The notes beneath the pieces are model-generated. The model saw nothing but the letters and a program-made list of their open reading frames with translations, ran no database searches and was not told where the DNA came from. From contig NZ_CP143541.1 of assembly GCF_040126055.1 (NCBI RefSeq), forward strand, positions 2,480,001 through 2,544,000: 64,000 nt of DNA, given 5' to 3'. The stretch comes from Pseudalkalibacillus sp. SCS-8. Lineage in GTDB: Bacteria; Bacillota; Bacilli; Bacillales; Fictibacillaceae. Of the stretch, positions 8,868-18,510 are shown in pieces. Position 1 is the stretch's first letter. The number at the start of each line of letters is the position of its first letter. The position numbers were made by a program, and so were the translations under genes.

Positions 8868-9344
8868 TTAGCCAACTTCCGTAATACGGACGTTCATTTC
8901 TCCACCAGGTGTTTGTACAGATACTTCATCGCCTACTGTACGTCCGAGCAAGCTTCTTGCCATTGGAGAATCATTGGAAATCTTTCCTTCAAACGGATCT
9001 GCTTCCGCACTTCCGACAATTGTGTAAGATTCCTCTTCTCCATCTGGAAGCTCAATGAATTTAACAGACTTTCCGATTGAAACAACATGCGGATCCTCGT
9101 CTTGCTCTTCGATGATTTCAGCGTTTCGAACCATTTTCTCCAACTGTTGAATACGTGCTTCCACGAATGCTTGCTCGTCTTTCGCAGCATCGTACTCGGA
9201 GTTCTCAGATAAGTCACCGAAGCTTCTTGCTACTTTAATGCGCTCGACAACTTCCTTACGCTTTTCCGTTTTTAGGTATTCTAATTCATTTTCTAATTTT
9301 TCTTTACCTTCTTCAGTCATGTAATGTTTCTTTTCTTCTGCCAT
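8868..9344 (-). CDS. greA: Transcription elongation factor GreA
   Basis: 158 residues, the usual size. N-terminal coiled coil (about 10-80) with the family segment [16 protein letters not shown], acidic tip region, then the FKBP-like C-terminal domain ending VRITEVG with [12 protein letters not shown]. It enters the RNA polymerase secondary channel and stimulates transcript cleavage to rescue backtracked complexes. The ATG at 9344 is ten bases after GGAGG; an in-frame GTG at 9353 is too close to that site. Confidence 0.97.
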   Translation of the reverse strand: MAEEKKHYMTEEGKEKLENELEYLKTEKRKEVVERIKVARSFGDLSENSEYDAAKDEQAFVEARIQQLEKMVRNAEIIEEQDEDPHVVSIGKSVKFIELPDGEEESYTIVGSAEADPFEGKISNDSPMARSLLGRTVGDEVSVQTPGGEMNVRITEVG

Positions 9345-9503
9345 GTTACTCACTCCTCCAAAACCTTCTCGTTACCGACTAGTATATGCATGGTATATCT
9401 TTACGTATTAATAAAAGCTGTAAGCGTAACCATTCTTCTATTCATTGATTATACTTCTTTTCCACCATATTGAAAACAGAGGTGAGAAGAATCATCCTCT
9501 GTA

Positions 9504-10145
9504 TTATGGATTCAATATTTCTTTTGTTTCGAGTATCGTCTTGATCTTCGTTACCATCAAGTCGATCGCTACCCGATTTTGCCCGCCTTCAGGTATTATG
9601 ATATCTGCATAACGTTTTGTCGGTTCAATGAATTGATTATGCATCGGACGAACAACGGAAGTGTACTGCTCTATTACAGAATCAATCGTACGACCTCGTT
9701 CGTTCATGTCTCGTAATAAGCGACGGATGATCCGGACATCGGCATCCGTATCAACGAAAAGCTTGATATCCATCAAATCACGTAGACGCTCGTCCTCTAA
9801 AATCAGAATTCCTTCTAATATAATAACATCTTTTGGCTCAATTGGAATTATTTTATCACTTCTTGTATGTGCTGTATAGTCGTAAACCGGTTTTTCGATC
9901 GCTTCCATATTACGAAGCTGCTCTATATGTTGTATCAGAAGATCATTATCGAACGCAAGTGGATGATCATAGTTTGTTTCAAGTCTTTCTTCCATAGACT
10001 TCTCAGATTGATCCTTATAGTATGCATCCTGTTCAAGGATCAAGATCGATTGATCGGCAAACTTCCTGAATATTTCCTTTGCCACTGTCGTTTTTCCGGA
10101 GCCTGATCCTCCGGCCACACCAATTACTACTGGTTTTTTACCCAT
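9504..10145 (-). CDS. udk: Uridine kinase
   Basis: 213 residues, typical. Phosphorylates uridine and cytidine with GTP or ATP in pyrimidine salvage. Walker [14 protein letters not shown] (about 9-21), nucleoside-binding EQDAYYKD and YDHPLAFD, then [12 protein letters not shown] and the [12 protein letters not shown] lid. It starts 18 bases after trmR. In B. subtilis two U32-peptidase-like genes (yrrN, yrrO) separate these genes; here they are absent. Confidence 0.96.
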   Translation of the reverse strand: MGKKPVVIGVAGGSGSGKTTVAKEIFRKFADQSILILEQDAYYKDQSEKSMEERLETNYDHPLAFDNDLLIQHIEQLRNMEAIEKPVYDYTAHTRSDKIIPIEPKDVIILEGILILEDERLRDLMDIKLFVDTDADVRIIRRLLRDMNERGRTIDSVIEQYTSVVRPMHNQFIEPTKRYADIIIPEGGQNRVAIDLMVTKIKTILETKEILNP

Positions 10146-10163
10146 GTTCTTTCCCCTTCATTC

Positions 10164-10817
10164 TTATTCTTTCGGCTTCAATATACTGATTGCCATCCCG
10201 TCACCGACAGGTAATATTGATGTTATGAAATGCGATTGTTCATAGAGGAATTCATTATAGCCCCTGATCTTTTCCGTAAGCTTTCTGAACCTCTTCGATT
10301 CAATTTGGTCGTCCGTCTTCGCCACAAAACCACGAAATAGGACGTTGTCGCTGACGATGACACCTTCAGGAACAAGCATTTTTTCATACTCTTGAAAAAA
10401 CCGCTTGTACTGTCCTTTGGCCGCATCTATGAAAATAAAGTCATAAGGACCATGCGCACGGATGGTATCCGTCAATTCAAGCGCATCCCCTTCGAGTATC
10501 GTAATCGACTTCTGCATGCCTACCTTTGCGATGTTATCCACTGCCTGGGAATATCGTTCAGGATCGCGTTCGACTGTCACAAGATTGCTTTCTGGCATCG
10601 CTTGGATCATACGGATGCCTGAATAGCCGATTGCTGCACCAATTTCCAATATTTTTTTCGGCTTGTGGAGACGTATGACTTGTAATAAAGCTTCCATACC
10701 GATTAAATCCATGATGGGAACGTTCCCTTCGCGCGCTTGCTGCTCCATTTCAAGTACTTCTGGCGTTCTTTCTGGAACAAGTTCCTCTATATAGTGCTTC
10801 ATTTCATCCGAAATCAT
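10164..10817 (-). CDS. trmR: tRNA 5-hydroxyuridine methyltransferase TrmR (YrrM)
   Basis: 217 residues, COMT-type O-methyltransferase fold. SAM-binding ILEIGAAIGYSGIRM (about residues 56-70), VTVERDP, EGDAL and FIFIDAAKGQYKRFF with the metal-binding aspartate. B. subtilis TrmR (YrrM) methylates ho5U34 to mo5U34 in tRNA; assignment here rests on family and synteny with mltG and udk. Small-molecule catechol-type methylation is possible but less likely. AGGAGG lies upstream of the ATG. Likely cotranscribed with udk. Confidence 0.85.
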   Translation of the reverse strand: MISDEMKHYIEELVPERTPEVLEMEQQAREGNVPIMDLIGMEALLQVIRLHKPKKILEIGAAIGYSGIRMIQAMPESNLVTVERDPERYSQAVDNIAKVGMQKSITILEGDALELTDTIRAHGPYDFIFIDAAKGQYKRFFQEYEKMLVPEGVIVSDNVLFRGFVAKTDDQIESKRFRKLTEKIRGYNEFLYEQSHFITSILPVGDGMAISILKPKE

Positions 10818-10856
10818 TTGGAAGCCTCCTTTTAACCCGGTCTATTTTAACATAAG

Positions 10857-10892
10857 AAAAGAGGGAATGCGAGTCTATCTCGTTCCCTCTTC
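10857..10892 (-). terminator. Probable terminator after mltG
   Basis: Minus-strand hairpin GGAAGAGGGAACGAG with CTCGCATTCCCTCTTTTC, a stem with a small bulge and a T-rich tail. Confidence 0.7.
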
Positions 10893-10902
10893 CTTCCAAG
10901 GA

Positions 10903-12045
10903 TTAATCGTTATCTTTATTGGCAATATCTCGCCATTCCTGAATATACTTTTGTTTGATTTTATTATGCTCATCCAGGTTTTTAGCATACAACACTTCAC
11001 CATTTGGACGGGCAAAGAAATAATAATATGGGTTTGCCTCAGGGTTTACAGCAGCCTTGATTGCGGACTCCCCTGGTGAGGATATCGGTCCAATCGGTAA
11101 TCCGGTTTGATTATAGGTATTGTAAGGTGAATCCACTTCAGTATCCTTGTACGTGACTGTGACCTTTGATTCTTGTTGCGCATACGTAACCGTTACGTCG
11201 GATTGAAGCTTCATCCCTTTTTTCAACCGGTTATAGAACACACCGGAAACCATGTGCCGGTCTTCCACTTTCCTCGCCTCTTCTTCAATGACAGAGGCTA
11301 GTGTAAGGATTTCATGGGTGGAATACTTACTTTCATCAATACCAGCTTGATATTTTGATACGACCGTGCTTGTCTTTTTGATCATCGATTCAATGATCGA
11401 TTCCAATGCAGGGTCTTTCTTATAGAATTCATATGTGGCTGGGAATAAGTACCCTTCCAATGGCCAAATGATATCGTCATCCAGGATTTTTTTATCCAGG
11501 ACAGGGTATTTCGCCATTAAGGATTTGATATATTCCTCATCCTTCATTTTCTTCAGGATTTCTTCTTCAGAGTAGTCCGTCTGATCGGCAATTTTAGCGG
11601 CTACTTCAGGTATACGTAGACCTTCAGCAATTCTTACAGTCATTTCGGCTTTTTTATAAACCTTTCCATCCTTTAAAGAAGCGATGACTTCTTTCAACCC
11701 CATGGATTGATTCAATTCATAGTTTCCAGCTTGGAAGTCGTTATCGTTTTTATATTTCACATAGTATTTGAATACAAGTGCACTTTTGATGACACCTTTG
11801 TCTTCCAATTTGTTTGCGATTTGACTTGTCGATGTTCCGATCGGAATTTCGACCTCGATCGGTTTCTTATTCGTTTTATCTACAGGTTCAAGAGCACCTT
11901 TTATATATACATAGCCACCGATTCCGACACCAATGATGGCGAGAATGATGATTGTAAGAATGAGTATGACAATTCTTCTTACAACCTTCGCCTCCTGATT
12001 TCGGCGCAGTATGGTATCTTGATCAAGATTTGGTTGAAGCACCAA
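10903..12045 (-). CDS. mltG: Endolytic murein transglycosylase MltG
   Basis: 380 residues. Basic cytoplasmic tail, one membrane helix (IVILILTIIILAIIGVGIGGYVYI, about 27-50), a LysM-like subdomain (EVEIPIGTSTSQIANKLEDKGVI) and the YceG catalytic domain with glutamate in LASVIEEEA and the conserved YNRLKKGMKLQSD and YNTYNQTGLPIGPI motifs. It cuts nascent glycan strands in the membrane-proximal wall. Start is a GTG at 12045 preceded by AGAGGGGG. Conserved Bacillaceae order yrzB-mltG-trmR. Confidence 0.93.
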   Translation of the reverse strand: MVLQPNLDQDTILRRNQEAKVVRRIVILILTIIILAIIGVGIGGYVYIKGALEPVDKTNKKPIEVEIPIGTSTSQIANKLEDKGVIKSALVFKYYVKYKNDNDFQAGNYELNQSMGLKEVIASLKDGKVYKKAEMTVRIAEGLRIPEVAAKIADQTDYSEEEILKKMKDEEYIKSLMAKYPVLDKKILDDDIIWPLEGYLFPATYEFYKKDPALESIIESMIKKTSTVVSKYQAGIDESKYSTHEILTLASVIEEEARKVEDRHMVSGVFYNRLKKGMKLQSDVTVTYAQQESKVTVTYKDTEVDSPYNTYNQTGLPIGPISSPGESAIKAAVNPEANPYYYFFARPNGEVLYAKNLDEHNKIKQKYIQEWRDIANKDND

Positions 12046-12199
12046 AAATCCCCCTCTCTCATCTCCCCTATTATACTATATCTTGTAAATAATTCAGCTA
12101 AAAATCGGCAATTTTTTTCATCCCTGTCGAATAGCGGGGATGCTGATTTCCCTGCAGAATCGCCTGCAGAAAAAATCAGACTTTCTAAACGTACACGAA

Positions 12200-12231
12200 A
12201 AAAGGACTGACATCAACCCTGTCAGTCCTTT
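12200..12231 (-). terminator. Rho-independent terminator after yrzB
   Basis: Stem AAAGGACTGACA with TGTCAGTCCTTT and a T tail on the minus strand. It ends the ireB-ruvX-yrzB group. Confidence 0.88.
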
Positions 12232-12242
12232 GAATGATCTTC

Positions 12243-12530
12243 TTATAGTTCTTCGGAATCCTGGAATGTGTTCAACATTTCTTCAACCATATCCCATTCT
12301 TGATCTGTCTCAATTGGGAATAGTTCGATGTCATCTTCCTTCTCACCTTTTTCTTCATAGCGGAAGGCGAATACCTCGACATCCTCTTCATCTTCTGAGC
12401 TTTCTACTGGTACAAGTACCATGTAAGACTTTTCGGTCTCATCCACATCGAATGTGAAAAGAACTTCAAATAAATGTTCCTCTCCATTCTCATCTGGAAT
12501 GATGATCCGCTCTTTTTCTTCTTCTGCCAT
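12243..12530 (-). CDS. yrzB: DUF1292 family protein (YrzB)
   Basis: About 95 residues, very acidic, no membrane segment. N-terminal RIIIPDENGEEHLFEVLFTFD and central SYMVLVPVESSEDE followed by VEVFAFRYEE are typical of DUF1292. Function unknown; the gene is regularly linked to ruvX and ireB in Firmicutes. The start at 12530 is nine bases after AAGG; an ATG two codons earlier (12536) is possible. Confidence 0.85.
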   Translation of the reverse strand: MAEEEKERIIIPDENGEEHLFEVLFTFDVDETEKSYMVLVPVESSEDEEDVEVFAFRYEEKGEKEDDIELFPIETDQEWDMVEEMLNTFQDSEEL

Positions 12531-12548
12531 TTTCATACACCTTCTTTT

Positions 12549-12968
12549 CTAATTTGCAGCTGGGCTATCAAGATAACTTTGCAAGATCAAAACAGCTGCC
12601 ATTTTATCAATGACCCCTTTACGCTTCTTACGGCTCACATCTGCGTCAATTAACATCCGCTCAGCAGCCGCTGTAGTCAATCGTTCATCCCAGAGGACGG
12701 TAGTTATATTTAACCTTTCCTCAATCTGCTTGGCGAATTCTTGACACATTTCTCCACTAGGGCCGATCGTTCCATTCATGTTTTTGGGGAGCCCAACGAC
12801 CACTTGATCAACATCGTGCTTTTCAATCAATTCTTTTATATAGCCGATGTCTTGATCGAGGTCCCCCTTACGCCGGTATGTTTCGATTCCTTGAGCTGTC
12901 CAGCCCAGTGCATCGCTTAATGCAATTCCGACCGTTTTCGTACCGACGTCTAATCCAAGTTTTCGCAT
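12549..12968 (-). CDS. ruvX: RuvX/YqgF family putative Holliday junction resolvase
   Basis: 139 residues with an RNase H-like fold. Motifs [15 protein letters not shown] (about 5-19, catalytic aspartate), [11 protein letters not shown] and [12 protein letters not shown] followed by the [16 protein letters not shown] helix with an aspartate. Proposed roles are Holliday junction resolution and, in E. coli, 16S rRNA precursor processing. It lies nine bases after ireB and before yrzB. Confidence 0.92.
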   Translation of the reverse strand: MRKLGLDVGTKTVGIALSDALGWTAQGIETYRRKGDLDQDIGYIKELIEKHDVDQVVVGLPKNMNGTIGPSGEMCQEFAKQIEERLNITTVLWDERLTTAAAERMLIDADVSRKKRKGVIDKMAAVLILQSYLDSPAAN

Positions 12969-12977
12969 TATTTTTGT

Positions 12978-13250
12978 TTATCTCTCACTTTCTTGATGCT
13001 GCACTAAATAGGATTTCACAAGCTCCTCGATCAATTCATCACGTTCCAGCTTACGGATCTTACTTCTCGCATCATTGTGTCGAGGAATATAAGCTGGGTC
13101 TCCAGACAGCAGATAACCGACGATCTGATTAATCGGATTGTACCCTTTGTCTTGCAAGGAGTCGTACACAGACAACAATACATGCTTGACATTGGTATCC
13201 ATGGAATCATCATGGAAATTAAACTTTACCGTTTTGTCAAATGAGCTCAT
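12978..13250 (-). CDS. IreB family regulatory phosphoprotein (YrzL)
   Basis: 90 residues. N-terminal [15 protein letters not shown] carries a threonine at position 7, in the region that IreK kinase phosphorylates in Enterococcus IreB; the body is all-helical with [20 protein letters not shown] and a conserved [16 protein letters not shown]. In Enterococcus it modulates cephalosporin resistance; here the role is inferred from family only. The ATG at 13250 follows AGAGGTG by five bases; an upstream extension to 13304 has no ribosome binding site. Confidence 0.88.
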   Translation of the reverse strand: MSSFDKTVKFNFHDDSMDTNVKHVLLSVYDSLQDKGYNPINQIVGYLLSGDPAYIPRHNDARSKIRKLERDELIEELVKSYLVQHQESER

Positions 13251-13327
13251 CTTGACACCTCTCTTTAGCGTATGAATTTTGGAAGCCCCCCACATATCTA
13301 CCATTATTGTACCTTACGCATGGAGGT

Positions 13328-15964
13328 TTAGGAAATGGAATTGACGAATTCGTAAACATAATTTAATGCTTCGTCAAGTTTTTCAGGCTGTTTGCCCCCT
13401 GCTTGAGCCATGTCAGGACGGCCACCACCCCCGCCACCGCAACGGCTAGCGACTTCCTTCACGATTTTACCTGCATGATATCCTTCTTTCGTTAAATCAT
13501 CAGTAACTCCTGCTACGATATTGACTTTTTCATTTTGAGCAGAACCTAAAACGACGATTCCACTGCCGATCTTATTCTTCACATCATCTACAATCGATCG
13601 GAGATTATTCATATCACTTGCTGAAACTTTTTTAGCAAGGATTTTCACACCGTTGACTTCTTTTACTTCGTCTGTCAGTGATCCTGCTTCAATGTTCGCA
13701 AGCTTACTTTTCAACGATTCATTTTCACGTTGCAGATCACGAATCTGGCTTTGCAGTCCCTCTACTTTTGTCGGAACATCATTCAGGTTCGTTTTTAAAG
13801 CCTGCGCGGTTTCTTTCAAGGTTTGCACTTGCCCTGAAAGGTGACGATAAGCCGCCTCGCTCGTCACGGCTTCAATTCTCCGTGTTCCTGCTCCGATACC
13901 TGACTCGGTTACAATTTTGAACAGTCCGATTTCAGCTGTATTCTTGACGTGACAGCCACCACAAAGCTCTAGGCTGTAATCACCGACTTGGACGACACGA
14001 ACTTCACTTCCATATTTCTCACCGAAGAGCGCCATCGCTCCCATTGCTTTTGCCTCTTCAATCGGTTTAATCATCTTATCGACCGGAATCGAGTTCCAGA
14101 TCTTTTCGTTTACAATCGATTCAATTTGTTCAATTTCTTCTGTCGTCACTTGATTGAAGTGGGAGAAGTCGAATCGTAAACGGTCTTTTGTGACAAGAGA
14201 ACCTGCTTGGTTGACATGTTTTCCGAGCACGTCCTTCAATGCTTGGTGCAGCAAATGGGTAGCCGTATGGTTCTTGATGATGCCTTTACGGCTTGTTTCA
14301 TTGACTACTGCTTCTAGTGAATCATTTACTCGTAACGTGCCTTTTTCTACAAGGACCGTGTGTAGGTTTTGACCATTCGGAGCCTTTTGGACATCTTTTA
14401 CAACGGCAAATACGTCATCATTGCTAAGGGTCCCTTTATCAGCGATTTGTCCTCCACTTTCCGCATAAAACGGTGTCTTGTCCAGTACGACAAGGACTTC
14501 TTCGCCTGCATTCACTTCCTCTACTGTTTCCGTGCCTTTTACAATGACATTCACTTTGGAGGATGCACTGAGATGATCATATCCGATGAATTCGCTCTCG
14601 TCCTTAATATCACTTAACACACTCGTTTGGACCTGCATAGAGCCTGTATCTTGACGGGCTGCACGCGCTCGTTCGCGCTGGGCTTCCATCTCCACTTGGA
14701 ATTGAGGGCGGTTGACGGTCATCCCCTCTTCTTCCACATACTCCTCAGTTAATTCTAGCGGGAACCCATATGTGTCATAAAGCTTGAAAGCATCTGAGCC
14801 TGTCAGTTCAGTTTGTCCTCGTTCTTTCGCTTGCTTGATCATTTCAGAAAGGATAGCAATTCCTTCGTTGATTGTTTCATGGAAACGCTCTTCTTCGTTC
14901 TTGACCACTTTCTGGATGAATTCAGCATTTTCAAGTACATTCGGATAGAATTCTTTCATGACGTCCGCTACGACAGGGACCAATTCATACATGAACGGTT
15001 TGCTGATATCGAGCTGTTTGGCAAATCGAATCGCCCGTCGAACAAGACGTCTCAGGACATAACCGCGTCCTTCATTTGAAGGAAGTGCGCCATCCGCTAC
15101 TGCGAATGTCACAGTTCGAATATGGTCTGCGATGACCTTGAATGCTGTATCTAGTTCTTTCTCTTTTCCGTATTTGATACCAGAGATCCGTTCTGTTTCT
15201 TCGATCATCGGCATGAACAAGTCGGTCTCGTAGTTTGTAGGAGCGTCCTGAAGGGCACAAATGACACGTTCAAGCCCCATCCCTGTATCAATGTTCTTCT
15301 TCGGAAGCGGTGTATAGCTTCCGTCCGGATTGTGGTTGAACTGGGAGAAGACGAGATTCCATATTTCCAAATGTCGTTCATTCTCTCCGCCCGGATATAA
15401 TTCAGGGTCATCCGGATCATTTCCGTATTTCTCTCCTCGGTCGAAGAAAATTTCTGTGTTTGGCCCACTCGGTCCCTCTCCGATGTCCCAGAAGTTTTCT
15501 TCCAGGCGAATAATTTTTTCTTTCGGAAGACCGATTTCGTTGTGCCAAATATCATGTGCTTCGTCATCCTCAGGATGGATGGTGACAGCAAGCCTTTCAG
15601 GGTCGATTCCAAGCCATTTTTCACTCGTGAGGAATTCCCATGCCCAATGAATCGCTTCTTTCTTGAAATAGTCACCAATCGAAAAGTTACCTAGCATTTC
15701 AAAGAATGTATGGTGCCGAGCTGTTTTCCCGACATTTTCGATATCATTCGTACGGATCGATTTTTGAGCATTGACGATACGTGGATTTTCCGGAATGACA
15801 CGGCCATCAAAATACTTCTTCAATGTTGCTACACCACTGTTGATCCATAAAAGAGACGGATCTTCATGAGGTACAAGGGATGCACTCGGCTCAACCTTAT
15901 GCCCTTTTTCTTTGAAGAAATCAAGGAACATTTGTCTTACTTGAGCAGATGTCAGTGTTTTCAT
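13328..15964 (-). CDS. alaS: Alanyl-tRNA synthetase
   Basis: 878 residues, full length. Class II catalytic domain with the [12 protein letters not shown] segment (motif 2 region), editing domain with zinc-site HTATHLLHQ and CGGCHV, then a coiled coil and C-terminal DHHA1-type domain ending in a glycine-rich stretch ([16 protein letters not shown]). Charges tRNA-Ala and clears Ser/Gly mischarging. The ATG at 15964 follows AAGGAGG by eight bases. A T-box leader with Ala specifier lies 0.6 kb upstream, separated by repeat elements. Confidence 0.97.
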   Translation of the reverse strand: MKTLTSAQVRQMFLDFFKEKGHKVEPSASLVPHEDPSLLWINSGVATLKKYFDGRVIPENPRIVNAQKSIRTNDIENVGKTARHHTFFEMLGNFSIGDYFKKEAIHWAWEFLTSEKWLGIDPERLAVTIHPEDDEAHDIWHNEIGLPKEKIIRLEENFWDIGEGPSGPNTEIFFDRGEKYGNDPDDPELYPGGENERHLEIWNLVFSQFNHNPDGSYTPLPKKNIDTGMGLERVICALQDAPTNYETDLFMPMIEETERISGIKYGKEKELDTAFKVIADHIRTVTFAVADGALPSNEGRGYVLRRLVRRAIRFAKQLDISKPFMYELVPVVADVMKEFYPNVLENAEFIQKVVKNEEERFHETINEGIAILSEMIKQAKERGQTELTGSDAFKLYDTYGFPLELTEEYVEEEGMTVNRPQFQVEMEAQRERARAARQDTGSMQVQTSVLSDIKDESEFIGYDHLSASSKVNVIVKGTETVEEVNAGEEVLVVLDKTPFYAESGGQIADKGTLSNDDVFAVVKDVQKAPNGQNLHTVLVEKGTLRVNDSLEAVVNETSRKGIIKNHTATHLLHQALKDVLGKHVNQAGSLVTKDRLRFDFSHFNQVTTEEIEQIESIVNEKIWNSIPVDKMIKPIEEAKAMGAMALFGEKYGSEVRVVQVGDYSLELCGGCHVKNTAEIGLFKIVTESGIGAGTRRIEAVTSEAAYRHLSGQVQTLKETAQALKTNLNDVPTKVEGLQSQIRDLQRENESLKSKLANIEAGSLTDEVKEVNGVKILAKKVSASDMNNLRSIVDDVKNKIGSGIVVLGSAQNEKVNIVAGVTDDLTKEGYHAGKIVKEVASRCGGGGGGRPDMAQAGGKQPEKLDEALNYVYEFVNSIS

Positions 15965-16015
15965 TCGTAATTCCTCCTTCATTAATTAGCGGTAATAGGG
16001 ACGGTTTAAAACATA

Positions 16016-16597
16016 GGCTCTGTTAAACAATATAGTGTTTTATTGATTGGAGATTAAAGGTGTGAGACTCCTGCGGGAAAAGTGAGCCAGGCGAGACCCC
16101 GCACCTCATTTGTCATTGGCAATGAGGGAGGAGGCTTGCGGTTCACCCGCGGAAAGCGAACAACCTTTAATCAAAAGGCTCTTTTCTAAAAGAGTGTTAT
16201 TCAGACGAAATCTAGAAGCTGTGACACTGAGGCAAGTTTGATTTCCACTACAGACAGTCGCTTTCCGCGGGCAACGCTTCAGCTTCCTCGGAAGGGAAAA
16301 GCGCTTCCTGCGGGATCTTCAGCCGTTGCATTTCCCGCAGGAGTCGACTGTCTTACGCTCCAATCAAAAAAACCTAGCGAAGGAAATTCACGTAGACTCC
16401 TGCGGGAAAGCGAAGACGCTGAGACCCCACAGTGAGCGAACTTTGCGAGCGAGGAGGCTCAGCACGAGCCCGCGGAAAGCGTAGTGTATTTCCGAAGCGG
16501 TAGATTATCTCGCCGTTTAATCCAATTGCCAGGGTTAAAGAGCAACAAAGTCTGCGAAAAGAGCCACTCGAAATCAATATCCATATAAAACAGAGCC
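16016..16597. repeat. Composite palindromic repeat element between T-box and alaS
   Basis: No gene is visible in this 582-base stretch. It is bounded by GGCTCTGTTA on the left and AACAGAGCC on the right, an inverted pair. Inside are three GC-rich imperfect palindromes, each with a CTCCTGCGGGAAA-like arm and a CCGCGGAAAGCG-like arm: 16052-16172 (ends GATTAAAGGT and ACCTTTAATC), 16252-16353 (ends AGACAGTCG and CGACTGTCT) and 16382-16493 (ends GGAAAT and ATTTCC). Related copies occur at 41463, 41685, 46791 and 56494. Confidence 0.8.
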
Positions 16598-16599
16598 AA

Positions 16600-16840
16600 A
16601 ACACAAAAAAACTCACGTCCTTAAGACAGGGACGAGAGTTATCACGCGGTACCACCCTGGTTACGAATACATATGTATCCATCACCTCGACACATTAACG
16701 GTGTGCGCCGGCAGGTTTTTGCCTGCATTCCGGAACAGCTTTCGGTCAATCTTCTTCCAGAACCTCTTTCAGCCAAGGAGGCTCCTCTCTTTGGAACAGG
16801 GCTTCGACTTACTTCTTCCATCATCATTTTAACTATTGGT
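16600..16840 (-). ncRNA. T-box riboswitch leader of alaS
   Basis: Minus-strand leader with the T-box core AGGGTGGTACCGCG (about 16633-16646), followed by a terminator stem AACTCTCGTCC / GGACGTGAGTT and a seven-T run. Stem I contains the AGAGAG and GGCTGAAAGAGG segments; aligning its 3' side with the hisS leader places the specifier as GCU (16737-16739), an alanine codon. Uncharged tRNA-Ala should favour the antiterminator and alaS expression. Confidence 0.93.
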
Positions 16841-16859
16841 GTTTGTTCTGCTGTGCATA

Positions 16860-16889
16860 ATTATAGACTTACCCTTTAAACGTTGTCAA
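16860..16889 (-). promoter_or_regulatory. Sigma-A promoter of the alaS T-box leader
   Basis: Perfect TTGACA (16884-16889) and perfect TATAAT (16860-16865) with an 18-base spacer. The -35 and part of the spacer lie inside the last codons of the upstream AI-2E permease gene. Confidence 0.88.
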
Positions 16890-17949
16890 CATTTCTGAAA
16901 TGGTTCCTCGTATGAATGTAGACCACCTTCCCTACAGCAAAAATCGGGACGGCAAGGAGCAAGCCGAGTACACCACCGATTTCTCCGCCGATCAACAGGG
17001 CGGCAATAATCATGATCGGGTGAATGTGCAGTGTTTTGCCCACAATTAATGGTCCGAGAATGTTCCCCTCAATAAATTGGAGGACGATGACAATCCCCAA
17101 AACAATGAACAACTTCTTCACCGATATTGTTGCTGCAATCAGCACCACTGGCACGGCCCCGATGATCGGACCGAAATATGGGATGAAGTCCGTTAAACCG
17201 ACAATGATACCAAGAATGACCGGATATGGGATACCAGCTACCCAGAAGGCCAACACTGCAAGACAGGCTAAAGCAACGGCAACAGTCAATTGTCCACGAA
17301 TATAATTCCCAAGTGATTCATCGATGTCCTTCGCGAGCCGCTTTCCAGGTTTGCGCAATCTTGATGGCGTTATGTTCCAGATCATCTTGTAGATGATATC
17401 AATGTCCTTCAGCATATAGAAAACGAGAAACGGGATGACAATCCATGAAAACAGGTTTCCCCAGAATGCTTTGATGAATTCAAGTACACCTTCTATCGAT
17501 TTGTCCAAATATTTTTCAGTCGAATGTAGGGTTTCTTCAAATTCATTATGGACGACTTCAGGGAGATGATCGGTATGTTCATAGAATTCCCTCACCCACA
17601 TTTTGTACGTATCGGATAGGACCGGGAGCTGTTCACTCAAATCCTTCAATTGAGCGATTAAATAGGGAACACTTTTGAAAATAAGAAACCCTGTTCCTCC
17701 AAAGAAAGTAAGATAGATAATCAGAATTGCGATCGATCTAGGGAGACCTTTCCGGTGAAGCCATTCCACAATCGGGTGTAAAAGATACGTGATGAAAATC
17801 GCGACGAAAAAAGGAACGAAGATCGTGATCAAGATGTCGAGGATCGGATGCCAAAAAGGTCCCAACTTCATCAGGACAAAGATCGTCAATAGACTAAGCA
17901 GGATCATACCTAGACGAACGAGCGCTTCAATTGTAAACAAATTTTTCAT
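16876..17949 (-). CDS. AI-2E family (TqsA/PerM-like) membrane transporter
   Basis: About 357 residues with seven or eight membrane helices, including paired N-terminal helices (LGMILLSLLTIFVLMKLG, ILITIFVPFFVAIFITYLL), the soluble middle part, and C-terminal helices with DFIPYFGPIIGAVPVVL and the EGNILGPLIVGKTLHIHP signature. The family includes AI-2 exporter-like proteins and Na+/H+ antiporters; the substrate cannot be fixed. It corresponds in position to B. subtilis yrrI. Start is ambiguous between ATG 17949 and GTG 17958; ribosome binding site is weak for both. Confidence 0.85.
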   Translation of the reverse strand: MKNLFTIEALVRLGMILLSLLTIFVLMKLGPFWHPILDILITIFVPFFVAIFITYLLHPIVEWLHRKGLPRSIAILIIYLTFFGGTGFLIFKSVPYLIAQLKDLSEQLPVLSDTYKMWVREFYEHTDHLPEVVHNEFEETLHSTEKYLDKSIEGVLEFIKAFWGNLFSWIVIPFLVFYMLKDIDIIYKMIWNITPSRLRKPGKRLAKDIDESLGNYIRGQLTVAVALACLAVLAFWVAGIPYPVILGIIVGLTDFIPYFGPIIGAVPVVLIAATISVKKLFIVLGIVIVLQFIEGNILGPLIVGKTLHIHPIMIIAALLIGGEIGGVLGLLLAVPIFAVGKVVYIHTRNHFRNVDNV

Positions 17950-18063
17950 AATCTCCACCGGATCTCATTCGAATTTATCAGTCTTACTTAACTTGTACCG
18001 ATTCGGTGTCACTATACCTGTTCGGGATTTTTTCCACTGTAATCGATGTTGAAAAACGAAAAG

Positions 18064-18091
18064 AAGAACCGACCTATAGTTGTCCGTTCTT
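18064..18091 (-). terminator. Terminator after the yrzQ-like gene
   Basis: Minus-strand stem AAGAACGGAC with GTCGGTTCTT (one mismatch), loop AACTATAG, tail CTTTTCGTTTTTC. It separates the recD2 group from the AI-2E gene. Confidence 0.75.
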
Positions 18092-18092
18092 C

Positions 18093-18227
18093 CTAATAGA
18101 TTGCTTTCGCTATTCGTTTACGAATTCGCTTCATCTTTTTACTTGATAGGAGATCTGAATTGTATAGGGATTTCATCAAGTAGGCACCTGCAAAGGTTGT
18201 TGCAATTGCTACGAAAGTACGATTCAA
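18093..18227 (-). CDS. YrzQ-like DUF3918 small protein
   Basis: A 44-residue reading frame with TTG start after GGTGG, hydrophobic N-terminus (TFVAIATTFAGAYLMKSLY) and very basic C-terminus (KKMKRIRKRIAKAIY). This architecture matches the small DUF3918 family. It begins 13 bases after the yrzR-like stop and is followed directly by a terminator, which supports it being the last gene of the operon. An ATG four codons upstream (18239) is an alternative start. Function unknown. Confidence 0.6.
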   Translation of the reverse strand: MNRTFVAIATTFAGAYLMKSLYNSDLLSSKKMKRIRKRIAKAIY

Positions 18228-18240
18228 ATGAACCACCATC

Positions 18241-18432
18241 CTACATTGAAATGCTTAAATCATCATCTTCGAACAAATCATCCAGTGAGGTCAGGCTCCC
18301 ATCCTCTTCCACTTGATTCAGCGCAAGCTTGCCTTCTACCACTGTCAATTCGATAAAACAACCCCAGCAATAGTACTGGTCTACCCCTATTTTGCCTAGA
18401 TCTTTACAACGGCAATTGGGACATCTCATCAT
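18241..18432 (-). CDS. Small zinc-ribbon protein (YrzR-like)
   Basis: About 63 residues. Two cysteine pairs, CPNC at the N-terminus and CWGC about 17 residues later, form a predicted zinc ribbon; the C-terminus is acidic (SLDDLFEDDDLSISM). GGAGG lies five bases before the ATG at 18432 and eight before the ATG at 18429; either may be used. It sits between recD2 and the DUF3918 gene. Function unknown. Confidence 0.75.
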   Translation of the reverse strand: MMRCPNCRCKDLGKIGVDQYYCWGCFIELTVVEGKLALNQVEEDGSLTSLDDLFEDDDLSISM

Positions 18433-18510
18433 GTGTTCCTCCTCTTCTATCATTCACCCATCTGGTGATGAAAGAAATGATAGAACTAGGATGTCCCTTT
18501 CCAAGAGGGT

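Noticed and set aside
15205..15678. 157-residue frame on the alaS strand, other register
   Set aside because: Shadow of alaS, which has all its class II and editing motifs in the true frame.
16238..16435. 65-residue plus-strand frame in the alaS leader
   Set aside because: It lies wholly in palindromic repeats, with no ribosome binding site and no recognisable domain.
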